From GCA-001735895 sp964651385 (GTDB lineage Bacteria; Pseudomonadota; Gammaproteobacteria; GCA-001735895), in contig CAZYYM010000004.1 in NCBI GenBank assembly GCA_964651385.1, forward strand, positions 1 to 64,000: 64,000 nt of DNA. The letters run 5' to 3'. Shown one piece after another: positions 18,768 through 27,612 of the stretch (position 1 is its first letter; each line of letters starts with the position of its first letter). Both the position numbers and the translations under genes were made by a program. Below the pieces are notes generated by a model that had not been told where the DNA came from, did not search any database, and was given only the letters and a program-made list of their open reading frames with translations.

Positions 18768-20537
18768 TTATATATGTTGTTGTAACCAGTATTCAAGTAC
18801 AGCGCTATGCCATAACTTGCTGCCGTTCAATTGGGTAAAATGTTTCTCGGGATCAGCCAGCAGTCTGTCCAGATAAGTTTGATTAAATATTCCCCGCTGC
18901 CGACAACTTTGGCTATTGAGTGTATCAGCCATAAATTCGTAAAAGTCACCCCTGACATATTTCAATGCCGGCATGGGAAAATATCCTTTAGGCCGGTCAA
19001 TCACGGTATCTGGAATTTTGCCACGGGCGATCTCCTTTAATACACCCTTGCCATGATGTTTTAGCTTCAGTTCAGGCGGACAGGCTGCAACAAGTTCGAC
19101 CAGGTTTTGATCCAGAAACGGTACTCGTGCCTCGAGCCCCCAGGCCATGGTCATATTGTCGACCCGTTTAACCGGGTCATCTACAATCAGTGTAGTTACG
19201 TCAAATCGTAATACTGCATCCATGAAAGTATCTGCATGTTCGCTATTTAGAGATTCCTCGATAAGCGCAGAAGTATAATCTTTGCCACAATAAGCTGGGC
19301 TCACGGCTTGACAATATTCGTCGTGATCACGATCCACATAATTAGGAGCAAAGCGTTCGAGGGGTGTGCCAGCGGCGGCGAGCATGCGCCCGTACCAGAA
19401 ATAACCCGCAAATACTTCGTCCGCTCCCTGCCCGCTTTGCACAACTTTTACCGCCTTCGACACTTGTTCCGATAATAGATAAAAAGCCACCGCATCCTGA
19501 CCGACCATGGGCTCTGCCATGGCTTCGACCGCCTCAGGTAACCGCGCCAGCACCTGGTCATTGGGTATTAAATATTTGTGATGCTCTGTCTGGTATCGCT
19601 CGGCGACCGGATCCGAAAATTCGAATTCGTTTCCTCTTTCTTCGGGCTGGTCCTCAAATCCAATGCTGAACGTTTTTATCTGGCCGACCCCGGCTTCAGC
19701 CAACAACGCAACCAGAAGGCTCGAATCCAGACCACCAGAAAGTAATACACCAACCGGCACGTCAGCGATATTAATACGACGTTTTACCGATTCGATCAAC
19801 GCCGCATGAATACGCTCATTCCATTCTTCAGCGCCAAGCGGTTTAGCCGCTCGATGGGCCTTCAATTCCCAGTATTGCCTTTCCTTTGTTGAACCATCCG
19901 GCTGGATCGTCATCTGGTAACCTGGCCGGCATTTGCGAACGCCATTTAGCAAGGTTCGTGGTGCCGGGATAACAGCATGCAGACTAAGCTGGAAATGTAA
20001 GCCTGCCAAATCGATCGAAGTATCACACTGACCGGTTGCGATCAGTGCCTGGGGATTGGATGCAAAATAAAATCCGCGACTGGTTTGCGAATAATACAGT
20101 GGCTTGATGCCCAACCGATCACGCGCCAGAAACAGCTTTTTGATTTGTCGATCCCAAATAGCAAAGGCAAACATGCCATGCAGTTTTTCGGTGCAGGACT
20201 CACCCCAACAGGCATAAGCATTGATGATAACTTCAGTATCACTATGCGACCGAAATAGATATCCACCGGCAATTAACTGTTCACGTAATTCCGGGTAATT
20301 GTAAATCGTACCATTAAAAACGATGCAATAGCGTTCGCTAACATCCTGCATGGGTTGACGACCCATTGCCGACAAATCAATAATCGAAAGCCGTCTATGA
20401 CCCAGCATTACCGGGCCATCGCTCCAATGCCCTTTATCGTCAGGACCGCGCCGCGCAACCTTTGCAGACATGGCTTCGGCAATGGACATATCGATCGACT
20501 GGTCAGAAAAACTTAATGCACCATACAACCCGCACAT
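18768..20537 (-). CDS. asparagine synthase-family amidotransferase, N-acetylglutaminylglutamine amidotransferase type
   Basis: 589 residues. An N-terminal Ntn glutaminase domain starts at Cys2 (MCGLYGAL) with RRLSIIDLS and FNGTIYNY. The C-terminal ATP-pyrophosphatase domain has VLLSGGLDSSLL. It is a full-length asparagine synthase-like enzyme. The length, the FSIGFEDQPEERGNEFEFSD region, VVQSGQGADEVFAGY and PVKRVDNMTMAWGLEARVPF resemble, from memory, the amidotransferase that makes the osmolyte N-acetylglutaminylglutamine amide more than AsnB. The partner ATP-grasp/GNAT synthetase usually beside it is not in this window, so plain asparagine synthetase remains possible. The ATG is preceded by GAGG at four bases. 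Confidence 0.85.
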   Translation of the reverse strand: MCGLYGALSFSDQSIDMSIAEAMSAKVARRGPDDKGHWSDGPVMLGHRRLSIIDLSAMGRQPMQDVSERYCIVFNGTIYNYPELREQLIAGGYLFRSHSDTEVIINAYACWGESCTEKLHGMFAFAIWDRQIKKLFLARDRLGIKPLYYSQTSRGFYFASNPQALIATGQCDTSIDLAGLHFQLSLHAVIPAPRTLLNGVRKCRPGYQMTIQPDGSTKERQYWELKAHRAAKPLGAEEWNERIHAALIESVKRRINIADVPVGVLLSGGLDSSLLVALLAEAGVGQIKTFSIGFEDQPEERGNEFEFSDPVAERYQTEHHKYLIPNDQVLARLPEAVEAMAEPMVGQDAVAFYLLSEQVSKAVKVVQSGQGADEVFAGYFWYGRMLAAAGTPLERFAPNYVDRDHDEYCQAVSPAYCGKDYTSALIEESLNSEHADTFMDAVLRFDVTTLIVDDPVKRVDNMTMAWGLEARVPFLDQNLVELVAACPPELKLKHHGKGVLKEIARGKIPDTVIDRPKGYFPMPALKYVRGDFYEFMADTLNSQSCRQRGIFNQTYLDRLLADPEKHFTQLNGSKLWHSAVLEYWLQQHI

Positions 20538-20593
20538 AAAACCTCACAATATTTAGGTATTTTGATAATTTTCAACGGCTTAGCAGAGATTCA

Positions 20594-20622
20594 TTGCGCC
20601 GCATTCAGAAAGTCCCTATACT
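20594..20622 (+). promoter_or_regulatory. sigma-70-type promoter for the PuuD-like gene
   Basis: TTGCGC at 20594-20599 and TATACT at 20617-20622 are separated by exactly 17 bases, a good match to the -35/-10 pattern. Transcription would start near 20629, leaving a leader of roughly 70 bases before the ATG at 20697. The leader contains the hairpin at 20637-20664. Confidence 0.6.
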
Positions 20623-20636
20623 CCGCCGCGTGCAAC

Positions 20637-20664
20637 GAGGGAGATAGATATTATCTGCTCCCTC
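20637..20664 (+). repeat. leader hairpin upstream of the PuuD-like gene
   Basis: GAGGGAG at 20637-20643 is perfectly complementary to CTCCCTC at 20658-20664. The loop contains a second small pairing (AGAT with ATCT). It begins about eight bases after the predicted transcription start. It could stabilise the 5' end or regulate translation. No T-run follows it. Confidence 0.5.
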
Positions 20665-20696
20665 ATATTCTAAACATATAATTTCGGGAGTCATCA

Positions 20697-21293
20697 ATGA
20701 ATCCTTTAAAATCCATCACCGGTACGATTGTAGTCGGTGTTATTCTGTCAGTAATCATCATGTTACTCTTTAAAGACGGCGTTTCACATCCAGTCGGTAT
20801 TGTCGTCTGGTTACATGCTATGGCCGGTGTTACCTGGATCGGGTTGCTCTACTATTTCAATTTTGTACAGGTGCCCGCGGTAGCAACCGCAGTCGCCGAA
20901 GCTGATAACGGTGGCCCGGGTGCCGCTGCTATTAATAAGTACGTTGCGCCTACTGCTTTACTCTGGTTCCGCTGGGGTGCTTTGGCAACCTGGATAACAG
21001 GAGCAATTATCCTGGCCCGGCTGGGGATTCTTGGAGACGCTTTCATGTTCAAGTCTGGTGCAGCCGTAATCGGCATCGGCGCCTGGATGGGAACCATTAT
21101 GCTATTTAATGTCTGGGTGTTAATCTGGCCGAACCAAAAGAAAATTCTCGGCCTCGACGGTAAAACCCATGAGCCGGCTGATATAGCCAACGCGAAATTT
21201 GTCGCATTAATGGCTTCGCGCACAAATACTTTTTTGTCGATTCCAATGTTGCTGTCGATGACAGCATTTGGACATGGCGGTTTTCCTTTTTAA
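20697..21293 (+). CDS. integral membrane protein related to the urate hydroxylase PuuD N-terminal domain
   Basis: 198 residues with about five membrane segments. Phrases such as WLHAMAGVTWIGLLYYFNFV, the LLWFRWGALATWITGAIIL helix, MLFNVWVLIWPNQKK and ASRTNTFLSIPMLLSM resemble the Urate_ox_N (PuuD) membrane domain. Full PuuD proteins add a cytochrome c domain, which is absent here, so urate oxidation should not be assumed. Histidines in the first and last helices could bind haem (inference). It has its own promoter and is followed by a strong terminator, so it is a single-gene unit. Confidence 0.75.
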   Translation: MNPLKSITGTIVVGVILSVIIMLLFKDGVSHPVGIVVWLHAMAGVTWIGLLYYFNFVQVPAVATAVAEADNGGPGAAAINKYVAPTALLWFRWGALATWITGAIILARLGILGDAFMFKSGAAVIGIGAWMGTIMLFNVWVLIWPNQKKILGLDGKTHEPADIANAKFVALMASRTNTFLSIPMLLSMTAFGHGGFPF

Positions 21294-21305
21294 GACACCC
21301 CCCAG

Positions 21306-21352
21306 AAAATAATAAAAGCCCCGATTAAGTATCCACGGGCTTTTATTATTTT
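21306..21352. terminator. strong intrinsic terminator after the PuuD-like gene
   Basis: A perfect 16-bp stem (21306-21321 with 21337-21352) has four G:C pairs next to a 15-base loop and an A/T-only lower stem. The 3' arm supplies a T-rich tract for the plus strand and the 5' arm does so for the minus strand, so it could work in both directions. It starts 13 bases after the stop codon. Confidence 0.85.
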
Positions 21353-21473
21353 GCTTCTGGTCAGTCCAGGAAGTTAATTCAACGCGCTAGCCATAGTGTC
21401 ACTATTTTGGCGAAACCACTTGTATTAATTGGAAATTGGCGTATGTTTGAGCGTTTTTTCACGCACATCAGCT

Positions 21474-22655
21474 ATGTCCAAGCATTTGATTTCTGCCTAC
21501 CAATCCCTGCCGATCAGTTTTGCCCGCGGTGATGGAATTTACCTCTGGGATCAAAATGACGTGCAGTATCTCGATTCGCTCTGTGGTATATCCGTCACCA
21601 GTCTCGGCCATACCCATCCTGCAGTAACCAAAGCCATTCAGACACAGGCCGAAACATTACTTCACACCTCGAATATTTACTCGATCGAATGGCAACAAAA
21701 GCTGGCCGACAAGCTCTGTGAACTTTCGGGAATGGATAAGGTATTTTTTGGAAATTCGGGTGCTGAAGCGAATGAAACCGCCATTAAACTGGCTCGCCTG
21801 CACGGTAATAGACAGGGTATTAAAGACCCGCAGATTGTGGTGATGGAGCAGAGCTTCCATGGCCGTACCATGGCGACTTTGAGTGCGACAGGAAACCGCA
21901 AGGTACAAGCCGGATTTGAACCGCTGGTTTCCGGCTTTGTGCGCGCGCCATACAATAATATCGAAGCGATTAGGTCGATTGCCGCCAATAATAGAAAAGT
22001 GGTCGCGATTCTGGTGGAGCCCGTTCAAGGAGAAGGCGGCATAGTCGTGCCCGATTCCGGTTACCTGTCCGCTTTACGTGAAATTTGTGATGCGAATAAC
22101 TGGTTGTTAATGCTTGATGAAATTCAGACTGGAATCGCACGCAGTGGCAAAATGTTTGCTTTTCAACACGAAAATATCATTCCGGACGTTATGACTTTGG
22201 CCAAGGCGCTGGGCAATGGCATACCAATCGGTGCTTGTGTCACCTGGGGAGAAGCGGCAGAAGTGATCCAGCCTGGTAGCCACGGGTCCACATTTGGTGG
22301 CAATCCGCTCGCTTGTCGTACGGCCTTGACTGTGCTTGAAAGTATTATAGACAATAAATTGGCCACCAACGCGGCACGACGCGGTGAGCAGTTAACCGAT
22401 TTACTCAGGAAAGGGCTTGAAAATAACAGGCAGGTATTTGAAATTCGGAGCCTTGGCCTGTTGATTGGCATTGAAATGATTCAAAATTGCCAGTCACTGG
22501 TTAAGCGGGCGCTTGAGCAACAGCTATTAATCAATGTCACCGCCGAAAGAGTCGTGCGATTATTACCGCCTATTATTATTGACGAAAAACAAACAGCAGA
22601 AATTGCTGAAAAAGTAATCCATTGCATCAACGCTTTCAAAGCTGAAGATAGATAA
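21474..22655 (+). CDS. argD: acetylornithine aminotransferase
   Basis: PLP enzyme that converts N-acetylglutamate semialdehyde to N-acetylornithine. It is 393 residues from the ATG at 21474. It shows SLCGISVTSLGHTHPAV, FFGNSGAEANETAIKLAR, QSFHGRTMATLSATG, VEPVQGEGGI, LMLDEIQTGIARSG and the PLP-lysine motif TLAKALGNGIPIGA. A TTG start at 21429 would add fifteen non-conserved residues. It is followed after two bases by argF, so the two form an operon. ArgD often doubles as succinyldiaminopimelate aminotransferase. Confidence 0.95.
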   Translation: MSKHLISAYQSLPISFARGDGIYLWDQNDVQYLDSLCGISVTSLGHTHPAVTKAIQTQAETLLHTSNIYSIEWQQKLADKLCELSGMDKVFFGNSGAEANETAIKLARLHGNRQGIKDPQIVVMEQSFHGRTMATLSATGNRKVQAGFEPLVSGFVRAPYNNIEAIRSIAANNRKVVAILVEPVQGEGGIVVPDSGYLSALREICDANNWLLMLDEIQTGIARSGKMFAFQHENIIPDVMTLAKALGNGIPIGACVTWGEAAEVIQPGSHGSTFGGNPLACRTALTVLESIIDNKLATNAARRGEQLTDLLRKGLENNRQVFEIRSLGLLIGIEMIQNCQSLVKRALEQQLLINVTAERVVRLLPPIIIDEKQTAEIAEKVIHCINAFKAEDR

Positions 22656-22657
22656 AA

Positions 22658-23560
22658 ATGCCTATACGCCACTTTCTGAGCCTGCTGGATCTAACCGGTG
22701 ATGAATTACGAGAATTGATTGGTCACGCTATTGATGTCAAACAAAAATTAAAACGCGGCATCGAGCATCGACCGCTGCAAGGCAAGACACTGGCAATGAT
22801 ATTCGAAAAGGCGTCTACCCGAACTCGCGTTTCATTTGAAACCGGTATGTATCAGCTCGGTGGTCACGCGATGTTTTTATCGCCTCGTGACAGCCAACTG
22901 GGCCGAGGGGAGCGAATCGAAGACAGTGCCCGAGTCATTTCCAGTATGGTCGATTGCATTATGGCGAGGACATTTGGTCATGACCGGATTGAGTTGTTAG
23001 CTAAACATTCGTGTAGCCCGGTAATAAACGGATTAACTGATTATCTGCATCCCTGCCAGCTACTCGCCGACATGCAAACCTGGTTTGAACAGCGAGGCAA
23101 TATTGAAGGTGCAACAGTGGCCTGGATTGGTGATGGTAATAATATGTGCCAATCTTATATTAATGCAGCCATTCGGTTTGATTTTGAGCTGAATATTGGC
23201 TGCCCAATGGGACACGAACCGGACGAAAGCCTGGTCCAGTCCGCAGGCAACCGAGTACGAATTTATAATACTGCGGCCGAGGCAGCTAGAAATGTCGATC
23301 TGATAGTGACCGATGTTTTTGCCAGTATGGGGCAGGAGGAAGAGCAGGCGCAACGAATTCAGGCCTTCGCGGACTTTCAGGTTTCCGCGGATATTATGGC
23401 TGTTGCCGACAAAGATGCGCTGTTTATGCACTGCCTGCCGGCCCATAGGGGCGAAGAAGTGACGGCAGAAGTTCTCGAAGGCGACCAAAGTGTGATTTGG
23501 CAGGAAGCCGAAAATCGATTGCACGCACAAAAATCCCTGCTTGAATTTTTAATGCAGTAA
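22658..23560 (+). CDS. argF: ornithine carbamoyltransferase
   Basis: Condenses ornithine with carbamoyl phosphate to citrulline. The 300-residue length is normal. The carbamoyl-phosphate site is STRTRVSFE, then HPCQLLADM, the ornithine-binding region WIGDGNNMCQSYINAA and the catalytic Cys in MHCLPAHRGEEV. It begins two bases after argD and ends five bases before the convergent GGDEF gene. With argD here, argA at 24866 and argJ at 38320, most of the arginine branch is in this window. Confidence 0.97.
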   Translation: MPIRHFLSLLDLTGDELRELIGHAIDVKQKLKRGIEHRPLQGKTLAMIFEKASTRTRVSFETGMYQLGGHAMFLSPRDSQLGRGERIEDSARVISSMVDCIMARTFGHDRIELLAKHSCSPVINGLTDYLHPCQLLADMQTWFEQRGNIEGATVAWIGDGNNMCQSYINAAIRFDFELNIGCPMGHEPDESLVQSAGNRVRIYNTAAEAARNVDLIVTDVFASMGQEEEQAQRIQAFADFQVSADIMAVADKDALFMHCLPAHRGEEVTAEVLEGDQSVIWQEAENRLHAQKSLLEFLMQ

Positions 23561-23565
23561 CCGTC

Positions 23566-24663
23566 TTACTGATCAATTACTTCGATTCGGTTGCGTCCCT
23601 TATCTTTAGCTAGTTTAAGCGCATTGTCGGTTTTCCCCAATAACTCGCGTGACGACGACATGGCTGTTACCACCTGACTGCTCAAGCCAGCGCTAACCGT
23701 CAAATATCGAGCCGCCTTGGATTTGCTATGTTCGATCTTCAAGTCAGCCAGGGCCTTCTCAACCCGTAGAATCAATAGCCTTGCATTTTCACAACTCATA
23801 CCCGGCAAAACAAGCGCAAATTCTGCGCCGTTTAGTCGTGCCACCATCTGACTCTGGTGGGTTATTTCGGCCGTTAGTAGTTTGGCTATTTTACAAAGCG
23901 TTATATCACCTAATTCCTGGCCGTAAATCGTGTTGTATTCATAGTAGTAATCGACGTTAAGCCGAATCAAGGATATAGGAGTGTTGGCGTTTTGATATTG
24001 ACGCCATACCTCTTCAAGACGAACGCGAAATGCGCGATAATTAGAAATACCGGTTAGCTCATCGGTAGTCGATATTTTTTCCAACGCCTTATTCGAGTGC
24101 GATACGGCATCGAGCAATCTTTGTAAGTCTTCAACCAGCGTTTCGTTATCAAATCTATAATAAAGTGCATCATTCAGTAATTCATGCATGCGTCTTACAC
24201 TCATGGACCCGGCAGTTATCATAAAAACATACAAGACTGTCAATACATAACCATCCGGTGTTTGCTGCCAGAACAACCAGAGCGTCACCGGTACCATCAT
24301 GGCTAAAAGATAACTGATATAAACCACCAAAGACGTAAACAGATATGCGATAGCCCCCATGCCCATGCCCAGCAGCACTGAATGCAAGATAATTTGCAGA
24401 TTAGTGGTGACATAAGGCATAAGCCAGGCCGCACCGCATCCCTGCATCAGGCCGGCTGCGATCACACCGATACTAAATCGGTTTAGCCATTTTAAATGGG
24501 GAAAATATGTTTTTTCTTTGAAACGCTGAAATTTGTTAAATAATAGATATCGTATAGAGAGTACAACGCATAGTGTAACAAACCAGATGATGACCCATTG
24601 CTGACGCCCCTGTATAGATAATTCGATATAGGCCAGTATCGACATCACAATTGATATAAACAA
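23566..24663 (-). CDS. membrane GGDEF-domain protein with altered active site
   Basis: 365 residues as drawn: four to five hydrophobic segments (about 1-155), a short helical linker and a C-terminal GGDEF domain (about 205-365) with TTDELTGISNYRAF and NVDYYYEYNTIYG. The signature loop reads RLNGAEFALVLPG; the metal-binding acid at the third position is Ala, so cyclase activity is doubtful. The TTG at 24663 is probably not the true start. The frame stays open to 24774 and the added residues (ending LYARVKSGIFITLF) fit the membrane domain. An ATT at 24774 preceded by AAGGAA is the best candidate. Function: c-di-GMP-related signalling, mechanism unknown. Confidence 0.8.
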   Translation of the reverse strand: MFISIVMSILAYIELSIQGRQQWVIIWFVTLCVVLSIRYLLFNKFQRFKEKTYFPHLKWLNRFSIGVIAAGLMQGCGAAWLMPYVTTNLQIILHSVLLGMGMGAIAYLFTSLVVYISYLLAMMVPVTLWLFWQQTPDGYVLTVLYVFMITAGSMSVRRMHELLNDALYYRFDNETLVEDLQRLLDAVSHSNKALEKISTTDELTGISNYRAFRVRLEEVWRQYQNANTPISLIRLNVDYYYEYNTIYGQELGDITLCKIAKLLTAEITHQSQMVARLNGAEFALVLPGMSCENARLLILRVEKALADLKIEHSKSKAARYLTVSAGLSSQVVTAMSSSRELLGKTDNALKLAKDKGRNRIEVIDQ

Positions 24664-24865
24664 AGTTATGAAGATGCCGGACTTAACACGGGCGTAGAGG
24701 AAACTGACCAGTTCCTGTTGTTGTAACTGGAGGCTGCTAACCGGTTTATCAGTGTCGAAATTGATGTTATTAATTTTCTAATTCCTTTTAATCAGATAAT
24801 ATCGTGCCGAGCACAAATCATATAATATATTTACACGATGCGATTTTAAAGACGAACCTTCAGTT

Positions 24866-26164
24866 ATGAGTAACAATCCGGCCTATGTCCAATGGTTTAG
24901 AGGTGCGGCCCCCTACATCAAGGCGCACCGTAAAAAAACTTTCGTAATATTAATTTCCGACGAATTTATTCGTTCGGATCAATTTATCGGCCTCACTCAC
25001 GACCTTGCCTTACTCAACCATCTTGGTATCAAGTTGGTTATCTTGCACGGAAGTCGTAAAAGCATCGATCAGCACCTGCAGAGAAACAATATTACGTCGA
25101 AATTTAATCGCAATATTCGCATCAGCGACACCGAATCTTTACCATATATTGTACAGGCGATCAACGAAGTTAAAACCTGCCTGGAATCACATTTATCGAT
25201 GGGCCTGCCAAATACACCCATGTCAGGTTCCGATATTACTCTGGTAAGCGGAAACTTTGTTACGGGAATGCCGTTAGGTGTCATTGATGGAGTCGACATG
25301 CTGCACTCAGGCAAGGTACGCGACATCAAGCATGAGGTAATCAATGAATTGCTTGAAAAGAATCATGTCATTCTGCTATCCAATATCGGTTATTCACGTA
25401 CCGGCGAGGTTTTTAACCTTCCGGCAGAAGAGTTGGCCAGTGAAGTTGCACAGGCACTTCATGCAGACAAATTAATTTTTATTCAGCATACCGACGATCG
25501 CAGTGATCGAGCCGATACCTTGTCAACGCAGGAATGCCAGATAATCATTGATAATAATGAGACAGACAACGACTACAGGAATTTATTAATACAAGCCATA
25601 TCGGCAATACAGTCAAATGTCAAACGCGCTCACATTATCAACCAGCAGGTAGATGGAGGTTTAATCCTGGAATTATTCACCCGTGACGGCTGCGGAACGA
25701 TGATTACCAACTTATTTTATGAGGGTATCCGCGATGCGATCATCGATGATGTTGGCGGTATATTGAGCCTGATTCAACCACTTGAAGCGAGTGGCATTCT
25801 GGTTGAAAGATCGAGGGAACAGCTCGAACTTGATATCGCGCATTTTCAGGTAATCGAAAAGGACGGCATGATCATCGCTTGCGTCGCCTGTATTCCTGAT
25901 GCATCGAATGAATATTCTGAACTGGCCTGCCTGGCGGTCCATAAGAATTATCGTAATGCAGGACTAGGTGAACAGTTACTCAGAAAAATCGAGCAGCTAT
26001 CGCGCCAGAAAAATATTAGACTTCTCTATACTTTAACCACTCGTACTTCGCACTGGTTTCTCGAACATGGATTTATTGTCGCCCCGGATTTCCCGCTACC
26101 ATCACACAAGCAAACAGCGTATAACCAGAAACGATCTTCCAAAATTCTGAGTAAAAAAATCTGA
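24866..26164 (+). CDS. argA: N-acetylglutamate synthase
   Basis: First enzyme of arginine synthesis. It has 432 residues, the classic ArgA length, with an amino-acid-kinase-like domain (1-285; FVILISDEFIRSDQFIGLTHD, KLVILHGSRKSID) that normally binds arginine for feedback control, and a C-terminal GNAT domain (about 290-430; LACLAVHKNYRNAGLGEQLL). Its presence together with ArgJ is common in gammaproteobacteria. The ATG at 24866 has only a weak ribosome site. One base separates its stop from the 5'-nucleotidase start. Confidence 0.95.
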   Translation: MSNNPAYVQWFRGAAPYIKAHRKKTFVILISDEFIRSDQFIGLTHDLALLNHLGIKLVILHGSRKSIDQHLQRNNITSKFNRNIRISDTESLPYIVQAINEVKTCLESHLSMGLPNTPMSGSDITLVSGNFVTGMPLGVIDGVDMLHSGKVRDIKHEVINELLEKNHVILLSNIGYSRTGEVFNLPAEELASEVAQALHADKLIFIQHTDDRSDRADTLSTQECQIIIDNNETDNDYRNLLIQAISAIQSNVKRAHIINQQVDGGLILELFTRDGCGTMITNLFYEGIRDAIIDDVGGILSLIQPLEASGILVERSREQLELDIAHFQVIEKDGMIIACVACIPDASNEYSELACLAVHKNYRNAGLGEQLLRKIEQLSRQKNIRLLYTLTTRTSHWFLEHGFIVAPDFPLPSHKQTAYNQKRSSKILSKKI

Positions 26165-26165
26165 T

Positions 26166-27092
26166 ATGGCTTATGATTTAAGCAATTATCTGGTCATAGG
26201 CGTGTCATCACGGGCACTGTTTGACCTCAATAAGGAAAATGAAATATACGAAAACAAAGGCCTGGAGGCCTATTGCAAATACCAGCTTGACCATGAAACC
26301 GATATTCTGGAACCAGGTACCGGTTTTGCCCTGATCGAGTCGATGTTACGTATAAACCGGATTGACAATAACCAGCGTCGTACCGAAGTTGTCATCGTTT
26401 CGCGAAATTCAGCCGATACCAGTTTACGCATCTCTAATTCGATTAATCATTACTCACTGGATATTACTCGGGCAGCATTTACCGGGGGTGAACCGGTTGC
26501 AAAGTATCTCAATGCCTTTGATGTCGATCTTTTTTTATCGGCAACCGAAGAAGATGTACAGGCGGCAGTCGAGTCTAATGTAGCGTCGGGATTGATTTAT
26601 GACGGTCCCGTGGATAACCGACTGGATCCGTTAGAACAGATTAAAATAGCGTTCGATGGTGATGCAGTACTGTTTTCTAAGGAGTCTGAAATGATTTATC
26701 AAAATCACGGATTGGAAGCCTTTCTTGATCACGAAAAGTTAAATGCGGAAAAGCCACTGCCAGAAGGACCTTTCGCGAAGTTACTGAAGACGCTGTCTTT
26801 CCTGCAATTCGAATTGAATAACACGAGTCAAAAAGATATTCCACCGATACGAACCGCATTGGTTACTGCGCGTAACAGTCCGGCACACGAACGCGTGATA
26901 CGCACCTTACGAGCCTGGAATGTCCGAATTGACGAAACGTTTTTTCTAGGCGGGGTTTCCAAAGACAGAATTCTAAAATCTTTTTCGCCGCATATCTTCT
27001 TCGACGACCAACACCAACACTGTGACGCCGCATCGAAACACGTACCAACTGCCCGAGTCCCTTATCGCAAGACAGACAGCAATCCGGCTTAA
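26166..27092 (+). CDS. 5'-nucleotidase, cytosolic NT5C1 family
   Basis: 308 residues resembling the bacterial relatives of cytosolic 5'-nucleotidase I, which dephosphorylate nucleoside monophosphates. The phrases YLVIGVSSRALFDL, NKGLEAYCKYQL, VVIVSRNSADTSLRISNSI, AFTGGEP, IKIAFDGDAVLFS (the HAD-like Asp motif) and HIFFDDQ are characteristic. It starts one base after argA and must share its transcript, an unexpected partner for an arginine gene. It ends sixteen bases before the convergent dksA stop. Confidence 0.88.
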   Translation: MAYDLSNYLVIGVSSRALFDLNKENEIYENKGLEAYCKYQLDHETDILEPGTGFALIESMLRINRIDNNQRRTEVVIVSRNSADTSLRISNSINHYSLDITRAAFTGGEPVAKYLNAFDVDLFLSATEEDVQAAVESNVASGLIYDGPVDNRLDPLEQIKIAFDGDAVLFSKESEMIYQNHGLEAFLDHEKLNAEKPLPEGPFAKLLKTLSFLQFELNNTSQKDIPPIRTALVTARNSPAHERVIRTLRAWNVRIDETFFLGGVSKDRILKSFSPHIFFDDQHQHCDAASKHVPTARVPYRKTDSNPA

Positions 27093-27107
27093 TCCGTTAC
27101 GGTTTAG

Positions 27108-27524
27108 TTAATCGTCGCGGCGTTGCTTTTCCAGTCGTTCGTGTTTTTCCTGCGCTTCAACTGTTAATGTTGCGATGGGCCGAGCCTCCAGACGGGACAG
27201 GCCAATTTCCTCACCAGTATCATCACAATAGCCGTAACTGCCATCGGCTACACGCGATAATGCGGAATCAATTTTGTTAACCAGTTTGCGATATCGGTCA
27301 CGCGTGCGTAATTCCAGCGCCGCATCGGTTTCCAGCGTTGCTCGGTCATTAATATCCGGCTCCTGCCAATTTTCCTCTTTCAAATGGGAAATGGTATTTT
27401 CGGATTCCTGCAACAACTCGGCCCGCCATGTCAGCAACTTCTGGCGGAAATACTCCAGATGCTCTGGTGCCATATATTCTTCTTTCGGGGAAGGTTTGTA
27501 CCCTTCGGGTAACTCGACAGTCAT
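27108..27524 (-). CDS. dksA: DksA-family RNA polymerase-binding factor with reduced zinc finger
   Basis: DksA acts with ppGpp in the RNA polymerase secondary channel. The 138 residues include the coiled coil and the DxxDxA tip (Asp57, Asp60, Ala62), then the globular domain SYGYCDDTGEEIGLSRLEAR. The zinc ligands are mostly gone: Cys100 is kept, but the positions of the other three are Thr103, Thr121 and Ala124. It thus resembles the cysteine-poor DksA variants of alphaproteobacteria and P. aeruginosa DksA2, which work without zinc. The long N-terminus fits a primary DksA rather than a short TraR-like protein. Confidence 0.92.
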   Translation of the reverse strand: MTVELPEGYKPSPKEEYMAPEHLEYFRQKLLTWRAELLQESENTISHLKEENWQEPDINDRATLETDAALELRTRDRYRKLVNKIDSALSRVADGSYGYCDDTGEEIGLSRLEARPIATLTVEAQEKHERLEKQRRDD

Positions 27525-27612
27525 TGAGCGAATCTCCTGTAAATGAACGCCAATTATCGAAAACGCCGCGCAGTATAGGCAGGTTTTTTACCCACGGCAA
27601 GCAATCTAGGCT

